Assembly: GCA_016219425.1 (NCBI GenBank)
Contig: JACRNB010000008.1
Location: 103,248-167,247 of the forward strand
Reading direction: 5' to 3'
Origin: Betaproteobacteria bacterium
GTDB taxonomy: Bacteria > Pseudomonadota > Gammaproteobacteria > Burkholderiales > Thiobacillaceae
DNA: 64,000 bases
The notes under the pieces are model-generated. The model did no database searches, was not told where the DNA came from, and saw nothing but the letters and a program-made list of their open reading frames with translations. This document shows positions 48,998 through 59,090 of the stretch, piece by piece (positions within the stretch are counted from its first letter, which is position 1; each line of letters begins with the position of its first letter). Made by a program: the position numbers and the translations under genes.

Positions 48998-50606
48998 ACC
49001 TCGCCGCCGAGCGTTCCGACACCACCAGCACCAGCTTCATCATGGCGCGGGTGCAGCCCACGAACAGCTTGCGCGCCGCCTTGTCGTCCAGGGTTTCGAA
49101 GTCGATCTCGGTAAAGATCACCGCCGGGGCGGACTGGCCCTTGAAGCGGTACACCGTCTCCAGCAGCACGTCGCCTTCGCTGTAAATCGGTTGGCCCAGC
49201 AAGTCGTACTGGCCGGTGAAGGTGCGCAGGGTGTGGGGGCCCAATTGGGTGTAGGGGAACAGGAGGGACTGCTCCCGCCCCCGGAAACTCACCAGGGCCA
49301 GGTCGTCGCGCTTGAAGCCGGCGGCGTAGCACAGGCGGATGGCCTCCTTCACCCGCTCCTTCAGTTCCGCCGCATCGCGGTAGGTGAGCACTTCCAGGCC
49401 GGCATCCCCCAGCGGACCCACCGCTTCCATCGCTGCCGCCTCCCCCAGCAGGCTTTGCAGCAGGCGCACCACCGAGCGCGGGCTGCGGCAGTTGCCCTGC
49501 GCCTTCAGCGTGACCCAGCCGGGCAGCGCCACGGGCGGGCGTCCGTACAGGTTTTGCAGGGGGTCTTCCAGCCAGAGCAGGCGCGCATCCGGCGCGGCGT
49601 GGGCCAGCACGGCATCGCGCCAGGCCTCGGTGAAGTCCTGGCCTTCGTCCACGATCACCGTGTCGAAGCGCCAGGCTTCCGTCACCGGCAGGACGGCGGC
49701 CTGCTCCGTCAGGGCCTCGAAGGCGCCGGGGGCGCGGAAGTCCGGGGTGACGCCGGTCTCGCGCAGGCGCTGGTCGCACAGCATGTGGAAGGCGCCGGCC
49801 CAGCCGCCGGGGGGCGCGATCCGGCGGAAGTGGTCGGCCAGGGGCCGGTTGTAGCAGACGTAGAGGGGGCGACCGCCCCGCTCCAGGGTGGCGCGGTATT
49901 CCGCCAGGGCCAGTTGGGTCTTGCCGGAACCGGCGGTGCCCGCCACCCGCAGGCGGTAGGGGTGGAACTCCAGTTGCCGCGCCCAGTGCGCGAGACCGCC
50001 GGAGACGCGCGTGACCAGGGCGCGGGCGCGTCCGATGAGGGCGCTGACGTCGGTTTCGAGCTGGATCACGTCGCGCAGGAAACGGTGCGCCTCCTGCGCC
50101 CGGGGCTGCGCCTCGCCCGGCGGCAGGGCGGCCTGGATCAGCGCCGCGAGCTGCTCGCGGCGGCGTGCATCGACGATGCGCTGGGGCGAGAGGCCGGCGC
50201 TTTCCACCTGGCGCACCTGGTAGTCCGGGCAGTAGAGCAGGTACTCCACATGGGCCTCGGGGCAGCGCGCGTGGAGCTTGGCGCGCAGGGCGGTGACGGT
50301 GCGCGCCAGTTGCAGGGATACGCTCTTGGTCTTGCCGGCGTAGCGCTTGACCAGACCTTCCGGCGTTTCTTCCAGGAAACCGCTCTTCTGCTCGATCAGG
50401 AGCAGGTCGCCGGCGCGGTTGACCACCACGAAGTCGATCTCGCCATAGACCGCGAAACCGCGCTCCAGGTTGGTCCAGTGCACCGCGTGGTAGACGGTGT
50501 AGGCGTCCGGCAGCGCCGCGCCCAGGCGCGCCAGGGTCTCGATCTCGCGGCCCGCCGCGCCGCGGGTCTCCAGCGCGCGCCAACCGTCGGGGTGGATGTG
50601 GGCCAT
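48972..50606 (-). CDS. NERD-domain UvrD-like helicase
   Basis: 544-residue protein fusing an N-terminal NERD nuclease-related domain (GEIDFVVVN near 55-63, LLLIEQK near 69-74, the D...ExK core) to a superfamily-1 helicase with Walker A VAGTAGSGKT at 221-230, Walker B VIVDEGQDF at 317-325, and late motifs VYRFKGQSAP and LFVGCTRAM. Likely acts on DNA in repair or defence; the target is unknown. Its ATG lies 7 bases after the vapC stop and it closes the parE-parC-vapBC strand run. Confidence 0.85.
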   Translation of the reverse strand: MAHIHPDGWRALETRGAAGREIETLARLGAALPDAYTVYHAVHWTNLERGFAVYGEIDFVVVNRAGDLLLIEQKSGFLEETPEGLVKRYAGKTKSVSLQLARTVTALRAKLHARCPEAHVEYLLYCPDYQVRQVESAGLSPQRIVDARRREQLAALIQAALPPGEAQPRAQEAHRFLRDVIQLETDVSALIGRARALVTRVSGGLAHWARQLEFHPYRLRVAGTAGSGKTQLALAEYRATLERGGRPLYVCYNRPLADHFRRIAPPGGWAGAFHMLCDQRLRETGVTPDFRAPGAFEALTEQAAVLPVTEAWRFDTVIVDEGQDFTEAWRDAVLAHAAPDARLLWLEDPLQNLYGRPPVALPGWVTLKAQGNCRSPRSVVRLLQSLLGEAAAMEAVGPLGDAGLEVLTYRDAAELKERVKEAIRLCYAAGFKRDDLALVSFRGREQSLLFPYTQLGPHTLRTFTGQYDLLGQPIYSEGDVLLETVYRFKGQSAPAVIFTEIDFETLDDKAARKLFVGCTRAMMKLVLVVSERSAARLLEAADGG

Positions 50607-50613
50607 GGTGGAG

Positions 50614-51024
50614 CTACGCCGCCGGGTGGACCCAGTTTTCCACCCGCAGGCCGGGGTAGCCCTGGAAGTCCGCCTCGTTGTTGGTGATGAGCGCAGCGTT
50701 CAGGCTGACGGCGTGGGCGGCGATGAGGCGATCCAGGGCGTCGCGGCGGCGGTCGCGCACGGCGGCGGCAAGTACGCCATAACATTTCGCCGCATCCATA
50801 TCGAAGGGCAGCGCGGGCACCAGCCGTAGCAATTGGCGTAGGGCCTGTTCCGCCGCGAGGCGGTCTTGGGCGGGGGAACGTTCGATGCCGTGGCGCAGTT
50901 CCGCATAGGTGACCACGGACATCGCCAGGTCGCCGAGGGGGGTGACGCGAAAGCGCTCGATCAGGTGTGGGGGATGCACATCCATCAAGTGGATGCAGAT
51001 ATTGGTGTCCAGCAGGTAGCGCAT
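50614..51024 (-). CDS. vapC: VapC-type PIN-domain toxin
   Basis: 136-residue PIN ribonuclease with acidic residues Asp6 (LLDTNIC), Glu42 (TYAELRHG) and Asp98 (ALDRLIAAHA), plus ITNNEADF near the end. Starts three bases after vapB. VapC toxins commonly cut tRNA-fMet or other RNAs; the target here is unknown. Complete and apparently functional. Confidence 0.92.
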   Translation of the reverse strand: MRYLLDTNICIHLMDVHPPHLIERFRVTPLGDLAMSVVTYAELRHGIERSPAQDRLAAEQALRQLLRLVPALPFDMDAAKCYGVLAAAVRDRRRDALDRLIAAHAVSLNAALITNNEADFQGYPGLRVENWVHPAA

Positions 51025-51027
51025 GGC

Positions 51028-51279
51028 CTACTCCTTGCCGAACCCGTTCCAGTCGCGCTCCTTCTGCTCGTGGAATTCGCGCCCCTCGGCCATGAAGCTC
51101 TTGGGGAAGGAGGCAAAGATGTCCATCAGATCCCCCAGCGTCTCTTTTTGAACCGCTCGCACCACCAGGGTGTTGCCCACCTGTTCGATCTCGACCTCCT
51201 GGGCGGCCTCGACGATGGCGAGTTCTTTCGGGATGCGCACGGCGAGGGAATTGCCGCTCTTGAATACACGGGTCAGCAT
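51028..51279 (-). CDS. vapB: VapB-type antitoxin (AbrB/SpoVT fold)
   Basis: 83-residue antitoxin with N-terminal swapped-hairpin DNA-binding domain (MLTRVFKSGNSLAVRIPKEL) and a C-terminal helix that should wrap VapC. ATG 51279 has AGGAG about ten bases upstream; the longer frame to 51336 is not used. A palindrome at 51300-51316 in front of it is a likely autoregulatory operator. Confidence 0.92.
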   Translation of the reverse strand: MLTRVFKSGNSLAVRIPKELAIVEAAQEVEIEQVGNTLVVRAVQKETLGDLMDIFASFPKSFMAEGREFHEQKERDWNGFGKE

Positions 51280-51299
51280 GGGGAGGCTCCTGGGGCTTG

Positions 51300-51316
51300 G
51301 TATATACAGGATATAC
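51300..51316. promoter_or_regulatory. Likely vapBC operator/promoter palindrome
   Basis: GTATAT (51300-51305), five bases, ATATAC (51311-51316), about 20 bases before vapB. On minus the same bases offer a TATATC-like -10 with TTGAAG upstream as a weak -35, so VapB binding here would cover the promoter. Confidence 0.55.
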
Positions 51317-51381
51317 GGCGTTGGGGCGGGCTTCAACGGCGGCAGGAGGCGGCACGGGTTTCCCCGTCCTGTTCAGCAAGA

Positions 51382-51400
51382 GCCGGCAGGGATGCCGGCG

Positions 51401-51404
<4 letters not shown>
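51382..51404. repeat. REP-like half palindrome (GTAGCGCCGGCAT family), copy 3
   Basis: One arm only (GCCGGCAGGGATGCCGGCGC then TAC). The parC stop TAG (51403-51401, minus) lies inside it, as the nitrilase stop does in copy 2. Confidence 0.75.
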
Positions 51405-53773
<2,369 letters not shown>

Positions 53774-53796
53774 GGGGGGAGGGTCAGGGGAGGCTT

Positions 53797-53872
53797 GTAG
53801 GAGCCCGGCTGCGCCGGGCGATCCGGAGGTTTCTACGCAAGCGTTGATCGCCCGGCGCAGCCGGGCTCCTAC
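53797..53872. repeat. REP-like palindrome (GTAGGAGCCCGGCTGC family)
   Basis: Perfect 27-base inverted arms (53797-53823 and 53846-53872) separated by 22 bases, between the zinc-ribbon gene and parC. The RNA would form a very stable hairpin in the parE-parC transcript. Palindromes of this kind are dispersed in many GC-rich proteobacteria. Confidence 0.88.
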
Positions 53873-53890
53873 AGGCGCATTCGCGGCGCC

Positions 53891-54070
53891 TCACTCCTTT
53901 GGTACGGTCTTTTTGCCACGGGTCGATTTCGCCAGGCAGTCGGCGCACTTCCAGCGCTTGGCGCCGTTGGCGCAGGCGACCAGGCCGCCGCCCTCCACCG
54001 GCTTCTGGCGGGAGCAGCTGGAGCAGTATTTGCGCTCCGGGATTGCGATCGGCGGGTTCTCGTTCGTCAT
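53891..54070 (-). CDS. Small zinc-ribbon-like protein coupled to parE
   Basis: 59-residue protein (ATG 54070 to TGA 53891) overlapping the parE stop by 4 bases (ATGA). It has Cys16-x-x-Cys19 (KYCSSCSRQ), Cys33 and Cys42-x-x-Cys45 (KWKCADCLAK), so a four-cysteine zinc knuckle is likely, and a basic C-terminus. No named family is recognised. Coupling to parE and the conserved cysteine spacing support a real gene; a nucleic-acid-binding role is only a guess. Confidence 0.75.
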   Translation of the reverse strand: MTNENPPIAIPERKYCSSCSRQKPVEGGGLVACANGAKRWKCADCLAKSTRGKKTVPKE

Positions 54071-56034
54071 ACATCGGCCTCCACTTCGTTGCCTCTACGT
54101 TCCATCCATTCACGGCGACCCGCCGCCTCGCCCTTGCCCATGAGCAGGTCGAAGGTGGCGATCACCCGTTCCATCTCCGGGCGCGATACGCGCACCGGCA
54201 ACACACGCCGGGTCTGCGGGGCCATGGCGGTCTCGCGCAGTTGTTCCGGGTTCATCTCGCCCAGGCCCTTGAAACGCCCCACCTCGATGGCCTCGGGGCG
54301 GATGCCTTCACGGGTCAGGCGGTCACGGGCGGCGGCGAGTTCGCCGTCGTCCAGGCAATACAGCCGCCGCGCCGGTTTCTTGCCGCGCGCCGGGACGTCC
54401 ACGCGGTATAGCGGAGGCTGCGCCACAAAGATGTGACCCTGCTCAACCAAGCGCGGAAAGTGGCGAAAGAACAGGGTCAGCAGCAGGGTGCTGATGTGGG
54501 CGCCGTCCACATCAGCGTCGGTCATGATGACGACCTTGTGGTAACGCAGGCCGGTGAGATCCGGTTGATCGTTCAGACCGTGCCGCTCCACCCCGAGGGC
54601 GACGGCGATGTCGTGGATCTCGGCGTTGGCGTAGAGCCGCGCCGGTTCGATCTCCCAGGCGTTCATGACCTTGCCGCGCAGGGGCAGGATGGCCTGGGTC
54701 TCGCGGTCGCGCGCCTGTTTGGCGGAACCGCCGGCGGAGTCGCCTTCGACCAGGAACAGTTCCTTCACCGCCGGGTCGTTGCTGGCGGCGTCGGAGAGCT
54801 TGCCCGGCAGCACGGCGACGCCGGAGGATTTGCGCTTTTCCACCTTCTGCGCCGACTTGAGGCGCGAGGCGGCGGCCTTGGAGGCCAGTTCGGCGATGGC
54901 CTTGCCGTGGTCCACATGGGCGTTGAGCCACATCTCCAGCGGGTCGCGCAGCATGGCGCTGACCAGCTTCACCGCTTCGCGCGAGTTGAGTTTTTCCTTC
55001 ACCTGGCCCTGGAATTGCGGGTCCAGCAGGCGCGCGGAGAGGACGAAGGAGAGGCGGCCCGCCACGTCTTCCTGGCGCAGTTGCACGCCGCGCGGGAGCA
55101 GGCCGTGGTGTTCGGCGAAGGTCTTCACCGCCTCGAACGCGGCGGCGCGCAGGCCGGCTTCGTGGGCGCCGCCTTGCAGGGTGGGGATGAGGTTGACGTA
55201 GCTTTCGGAGAACACCGCCTGTTCCGACCACACCAGCGCCCAGGCCGCGCCTTCGCCCTTGGCGAAGCCGTTGCTGCCGTCGGCATAGGCCTCGCCGGCG
55301 AAGATGGGGGCGATGGCGGCGTCCGGCGGGGACTGTTCCGCCAGGTAGTCGGACAGGCCGCCCTGGTAGAGCCAGGTGCGTTCGTCCACGCGCTCCGGGT
55401 GTTCCACGCGCAGGCGGAAGGTGACGCCGGGCAGCAGCACCGCCTTGGCGCGCAGCAGGTGTTCCATCTCGCGGATGGGGACGCGCGGGGATTCAAAGAA
55501 GACCGGGTCGGGCCAGACCCGGATCAGGGTGCCGCTGTCTTTCTTCGCGCATTTGCCGGTGACGGTGAGGGGGCGGGCGATCTCGCCGCCGTTGGCGAAT
55601 TCCAGTTCGTTGATCTCGCCATTGCGCTTTACCGTGACCGCAAGGCGCAGGGCCAGGGCGTTGGTGACGGAGACGCCGACGCCGTGCAGGCCGCCGGAGA
55701 AGGCGTAGGCGCCTTCTCCCGAGGTCTTGTCGAACTTGCCGCCGGCGTGCAGGTGGGTGAGCACCACCACCACCGTGGGCGCGCCTTCGGTGGGGTGCGG
55801 GCCGACCGGGATGCCGCGTCCGTTGTCTTCCACCGAGACCGAGCCGTCCAGATGCACGCACACGTCGATCAGGCTGGCGTGGCCTGCCAGGGCCTCATCG
55901 GCGGCGTTGTCGATGACCTCCTGGACGACGTGCGCGGGGCTGTCGGTGCGGGTGTACATGCCCGGACGCGAGCGCACGGGCTCCAGGCCCTTGAGCACCT
56001 TGATGGAGGATTCGGAGTAGTCGGGGACTGCCAT
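54067..56034 (-). CDS. parE: DNA topoisomerase IV subunit B
   Basis: ATPase subunit of topo IV. The 655-residue length and [48 protein letters not shown] and DADVDGAHI distinguish it as ParE rather than a second GyrB, as does the neighbouring parC. ATG 56034 (MAVPDYSESSIKVLKGLEPV) is the family start; the frame continues to 56106 without support. Confidence 0.96.
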   Translation of the reverse strand: MAVPDYSESSIKVLKGLEPVRSRPGMYTRTDSPAHVVQEVIDNAADEALAGHASLIDVCVHLDGSVSVEDNGRGIPVGPHPTEGAPTVVVVLTHLHAGGKFDKTSGEGAYAFSGGLHGVGVSVTNALALRLAVTVKRNGEINELEFANGGEIARPLTVTGKCAKKDSGTLIRVWPDPVFFESPRVPIREMEHLLRAKAVLLPGVTFRLRVEHPERVDERTWLYQGGLSDYLAEQSPPDAAIAPIFAGEAYADGSNGFAKGEGAAWALVWSEQAVFSESYVNLIPTLQGGAHEAGLRAAAFEAVKTFAEHHGLLPRGVQLRQEDVAGRLSFVLSARLLDPQFQGQVKEKLNSREAVKLVSAMLRDPLEMWLNAHVDHGKAIAELASKAAASRLKSAQKVEKRKSSGVAVLPGKLSDAASNDPAVKELFLVEGDSAGGSAKQARDRETQAILPLRGKVMNAWEIEPARLYANAEIHDIAVALGVERHGLNDQPDLTGLRYHKVVIMTDADVDGAHISTLLLTLFFRHFPRLVEQGHIFVAQPPLYRVDVPARGKKPARRLYCLDDGELAAARDRLTREGIRPEAIEVGRFKGLGEMNPEQLRETAMAPQTRRVLPVRVSRPEMERVIATFDLLMGKGEAAGRREWMERRGNEVEADV

Positions 56035-56168
56035 GGACGGGCCGGGAGGGATGCGCCAAATAAAAAATAGCGCGCAATTGTATTGGCGCAGCCCATGTCG
56101 GCGCACCCCCTACCGTGGGGGACGGCCCTTTGATGCGGAGGGTTTGCCCCCTGACGGCGGGGGCGCCG

Positions 56169-58130
56169 TTACGCGGCCAGTTGCTCCTGCGCCAGACGCG
56201 GCAAGGGCTCCAGGGCGGCGCGCAGGTGGGCGGAGAGGGCGTCCAGTTCGCCCAGTTGCCGGCTCACTTCGCCGTACATTTGTTCCAGTTCGCCGATGCG
56301 GTCGTCCAGGGTGTCGGTGGCCTTGTGGATGCGTTTCACGCTTTCCAGACGCCGACGCAACTGCATCTGGTGTTCGCGCACCTGGCTTTCCATGGGGGAC
56401 ATCACGGCCTTGAGCCAGTTTTCAGCATCCTTGTTGAGGATGCTGAATACCTTCACGGCGCGGTTGGCCAGGGTCTCGAAGAAGCGGGTGGTGAGGGTGA
56501 ACTGTTCGGTGGTGAGGAAGTTGTAGACCGTGTTGAACTGGCCTTCGTAGGCCTCTTCCAGGCGGCGCATCTCCTTGCGGTAGCGCAGCATGGAGAAGGG
56601 CGGGATGGCGATCAGGTTGATGCCGTGTTCCTTGTTCAGCTTCTGGTACATGGCCTCCATCATCTTGTTGATCTCGTCGATCTGTCTGGAGGCGGCGTCC
56701 AGGTGCTGCTCCACGTTGGTGAAGAAGGCGTTCATCGCGGCGCGCAGGCCTTTGGTGAAGCGGCTCGCCACCATGGCCTCGCGCGCCGTGTGGACGTCCT
56801 TCTTGAGCACGTCCATGCCGATGTGGGTGAACAGCTTGACGCTGTGCTGCGAGTAGATGGAGCGCAGGGCCTGGAACTGTTGCAGGCCCCGTTCAAAGTT
56901 CTGTTTGTCGTTGGCGATCTTGGACATGATGTGTTCCACCACGTCCTGGTTCTTGCCGTGCAGGCCGCGCAGTTCGTTCAACTGTTCGTCCACGCCCTGG
57001 CGGCGCGTCACCAGCAGGTTGTGGCTGCCCTCCAGCAGATCCGCCAGTTCCGATTCGGACTGATCGCGCACGATCTCTTGCTTGCAGGCGATGAGTTCTT
57101 CCGAAAGCGCCCTCTCCAGGGAGGCCAGACGGCTCTTTTCCAGCAGCGCCGGGTCGCCGTTGATCTTGGCGACCAGTCCCTTCTGCGCCGAGACGGGGAA
57201 GACCTGGCTGGCCGGGATGTCCAGCATGTCGGCGCAGTCCCGCACCTGCTTGTCGATCTCCGCCTCGATCTGCGCCGGGGTCTTCAGTTCATCCCAGAGC
57301 CCGTCGATCTTGTTCAGGACCACCAGCCGCCCCCGGCTGTTGCCGCGCGCGTGGATGTGGTTGCGCCAGACGTCGATGTCGGACTTGGTCACCCCCGTGT
57401 CCGCCGCCAGCAGGTAGAGCACGGCATGGGCGTTGGGCAGCAGGTTGAAGGTCAGTTCCGGCTCCACGCCGATGGCGTTGAGGCCGGGGGTGTCGTACAC
57501 CACCAGCCCTTTTTCCAGGAAGGGATGGGGGAAGTTGATGACGGCATGTCGCCAGGCGGGCACCGTGATGGAGCCGTCATCATTGATGGAGAGGCCCGCC
57601 TCCGGGTCTTCCACGTTGAACAGGCCGAACTGGGCGGCCTCCTCCTGGGTGACGTGCTTGACCCGGCACACTTCCAGCATGGCCTGAGTCACGCTTTCCG
57701 GGTTATTGATGTCCATCACCACCGTCTTCCACTCTTCCGGATAGGTCTTGTACTCGGACACGGAGGCGTTGGAGGTGCGGGTCTCGATGGGCAGCAGCTC
57801 CACCATGGGCGGTTTGCCCGCGTCGTACAGCAACTCGGTGGGACACATGGTGGTGCGACCGGCGGTGGAAGGCAGCAGGCGCTGCTTCAGGTCGGACAGG
57901 AAGATGGCGTTGATCAGCTCCGACTTGCCGCGCGAGAACTCGGCGATGAAGGCGACGTGGAGCTTGTCCTCCGCCAACTGGTCGAGCAGGTGCTGGAGGC
58001 GGATATCGCGCTGGGAGTCGTTGAGGTCTTCCTGCGCCAGCCACTGGCGATATTCCGTGATGCTCTTGGACAACTCGCCCCGCCATTGGCTATAGGCTTC
58101 GAAGTCATTAACAAGCGATGCGGTGCTCAT
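56169..58130 (-). CDS. Dynamin-family GTPase
   Basis: 653-residue bacterial dynamin-like protein. The G domain shows the P-loop AEFSRGKS at 63-70, DTPGLN at 213-218 and NKID at 273-276; long helical regions (about 370-650) follow and no membrane helix is obvious. Ala replaces the first P-loop Gly, as I recall for related proteobacterial members. Such proteins remodel or protect membranes, some in stress or phage response. ATG 58130 has GGAG six bases upstream and is preferred over the frame start at 58214. Confidence 0.82.
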   Translation of the reverse strand: MSTASLVNDFEAYSQWRGELSKSITEYRQWLAQEDLNDSQRDIRLQHLLDQLAEDKLHVAFIAEFSRGKSELINAIFLSDLKQRLLPSTAGRTTMCPTELLYDAGKPPMVELLPIETRTSNASVSEYKTYPEEWKTVVMDINNPESVTQAMLEVCRVKHVTQEEAAQFGLFNVEDPEAGLSINDDGSITVPAWRHAVINFPHPFLEKGLVVYDTPGLNAIGVEPELTFNLLPNAHAVLYLLAADTGVTKSDIDVWRNHIHARGNSRGRLVVLNKIDGLWDELKTPAQIEAEIDKQVRDCADMLDIPASQVFPVSAQKGLVAKINGDPALLEKSRLASLERALSEELIACKQEIVRDQSESELADLLEGSHNLLVTRRQGVDEQLNELRGLHGKNQDVVEHIMSKIANDKQNFERGLQQFQALRSIYSQHSVKLFTHIGMDVLKKDVHTAREAMVASRFTKGLRAAMNAFFTNVEQHLDAASRQIDEINKMMEAMYQKLNKEHGINLIAIPPFSMLRYRKEMRRLEEAYEGQFNTVYNFLTTEQFTLTTRFFETLANRAVKVFSILNKDAENWLKAVMSPMESQVREHQMQLRRRLESVKRIHKATDTLDDRIGELEQMYGEVSRQLGELDALSAHLRAALEPLPRLAQEQLAA

Positions 58131-58198
58131 GGCGTACTCCGGCGGCGGCAGAATTGGGCGGACTGTAACATGGGAAACCCGTTCAACATCAATGGGTT

Positions 58199-59014
58199 TC
58201 AGCGCTTTTGACATGCATTACATAAGAAGGTGGAGCGCGCGCCCTGGGTGAGATGGCGGATCGTCCCGCCGCAGATGCGGCAGGGCTCGCCGCTGCGGCC
58301 ATAGACAAAGTAGCTCTGCTGAAACCAGCCATGCCGGCCCTGGCTGTCCACAAAGTCCCTGAGGCTGCTGCCGCCGGCCTCGATGGCCTCCAGCAGCGTG
58401 GCCTTGATCGCGCCGACCAGACGCTCGCAACGGGGCCGGGAAAGTCGTCCGGCGGGCAGGCGCGGATCAACGCCGGCGCGGAACAGGGCCTCGTTGGCGT
58501 AGATGTTGCCCACCCCGACCACCTGATGCGCGTCCATCAGGAAGTGCTTGATCGCCGTCTTGCGACCCCGGCTCAGGGCATGAAGGCGCGCGCCATCGAA
58601 CGCCGGCGTGAGCGGCTCCACCCCCAGGGCGGCGATCAGGGGGTGCGTCGCGGGGTCGGCGCTCCAGAGCACGGCCCCGAAACGGCGCGGGTCGTGCAGA
58701 CGCAGGCAGGCGCCGTCATCGAGCAACAGGTCCAGGTGATCGTGCCGTGCGGGCGGCGTATCCGCGCGCACCCGTTGCAGGCTGCCGGACATGCCCAGAT
58801 GCAGGAGCAGACCGCCCTGCTCCAGCCGCATCAACAGATACTTGCCGCGCCGCTCCAACCCCAGCACGCGCTGCCCCGCCACCCGCTGCGACAGATCCGC
58901 CGACACCGGCCAGCGCAGGCGCGGCTCGCGCACCCGCGCCCCGAGCAGGCGTCTGCCGGCGAGATAGGGCGCCAGGCCGCGGCGGACGGTTTCGACTTCG
59001 GGCAGTTCGGGCAT
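58199..59014 (-). CDS. mutM: Formamidopyrimidine-DNA glycosylase
   Basis: Removes 8-oxoguanine and ring-opened purines from DNA. Pro2 and Glu3 (MPELPEVET) form the catalytic N-terminus, Lys58 is in place, and the C-terminal zinc finger uses Cys245, Cys248, Cys265 and Cys268 (CRIC ... CNACQKR). 271 aa, complete. Diverges from the TPR lipoprotein gene. Confidence 0.97.
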   Translation of the reverse strand: MPELPEVETVRRGLAPYLAGRRLLGARVREPRLRWPVSADLSQRVAGQRVLGLERRGKYLLMRLEQGGLLLHLGMSGSLQRVRADTPPARHDHLDLLLDDGACLRLHDPRRFGAVLWSADPATHPLIAALGVEPLTPAFDGARLHALSRGRKTAIKHFLMDAHQVVGVGNIYANEALFRAGVDPRLPAGRLSRPRCERLVGAIKATLLEAIEAGGSSLRDFVDSQGRHGWFQQSYFVYGRSGEPCRICGGTIRHLTQGARSTFLCNACQKR

Positions 59015-59024
59015 GGGCGCGAGT

Positions 59025-59051
59025 CTGACAGCCTCCGGGAAGCGCTGTCAG
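59025..59051. promoter_or_regulatory. Inverted repeat in the divergent mutM-TPR gap
   Basis: CTGACAGC (59025-59032) and GCTGTCAG (59044-59051) form 8-base arms 11 bases apart in the 76-base intergenic space. Symmetry suggests a regulator site for one or both genes; no clear promoter boxes fit around it. Confidence 0.4.
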
Positions 59052-59090
59052 CCTGTACCATAGCCGGCACCCTCCGCACGGGTCGCCGCC

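Noticed and set aside
48832-50583. 583-codon minus frame over the helicase
   Set aside because: Out-of-frame shadow of the NERD-helicase, low-complexity Arg/Gly/Pro product.
57921-57944. Dynamin P-loop with Ala instead of the first Gly as a dead GTPase
   Set aside because: The AEFSRGKS form seems usual in this proteobacterial subgroup, and the Lys-Ser and other G motifs are intact.
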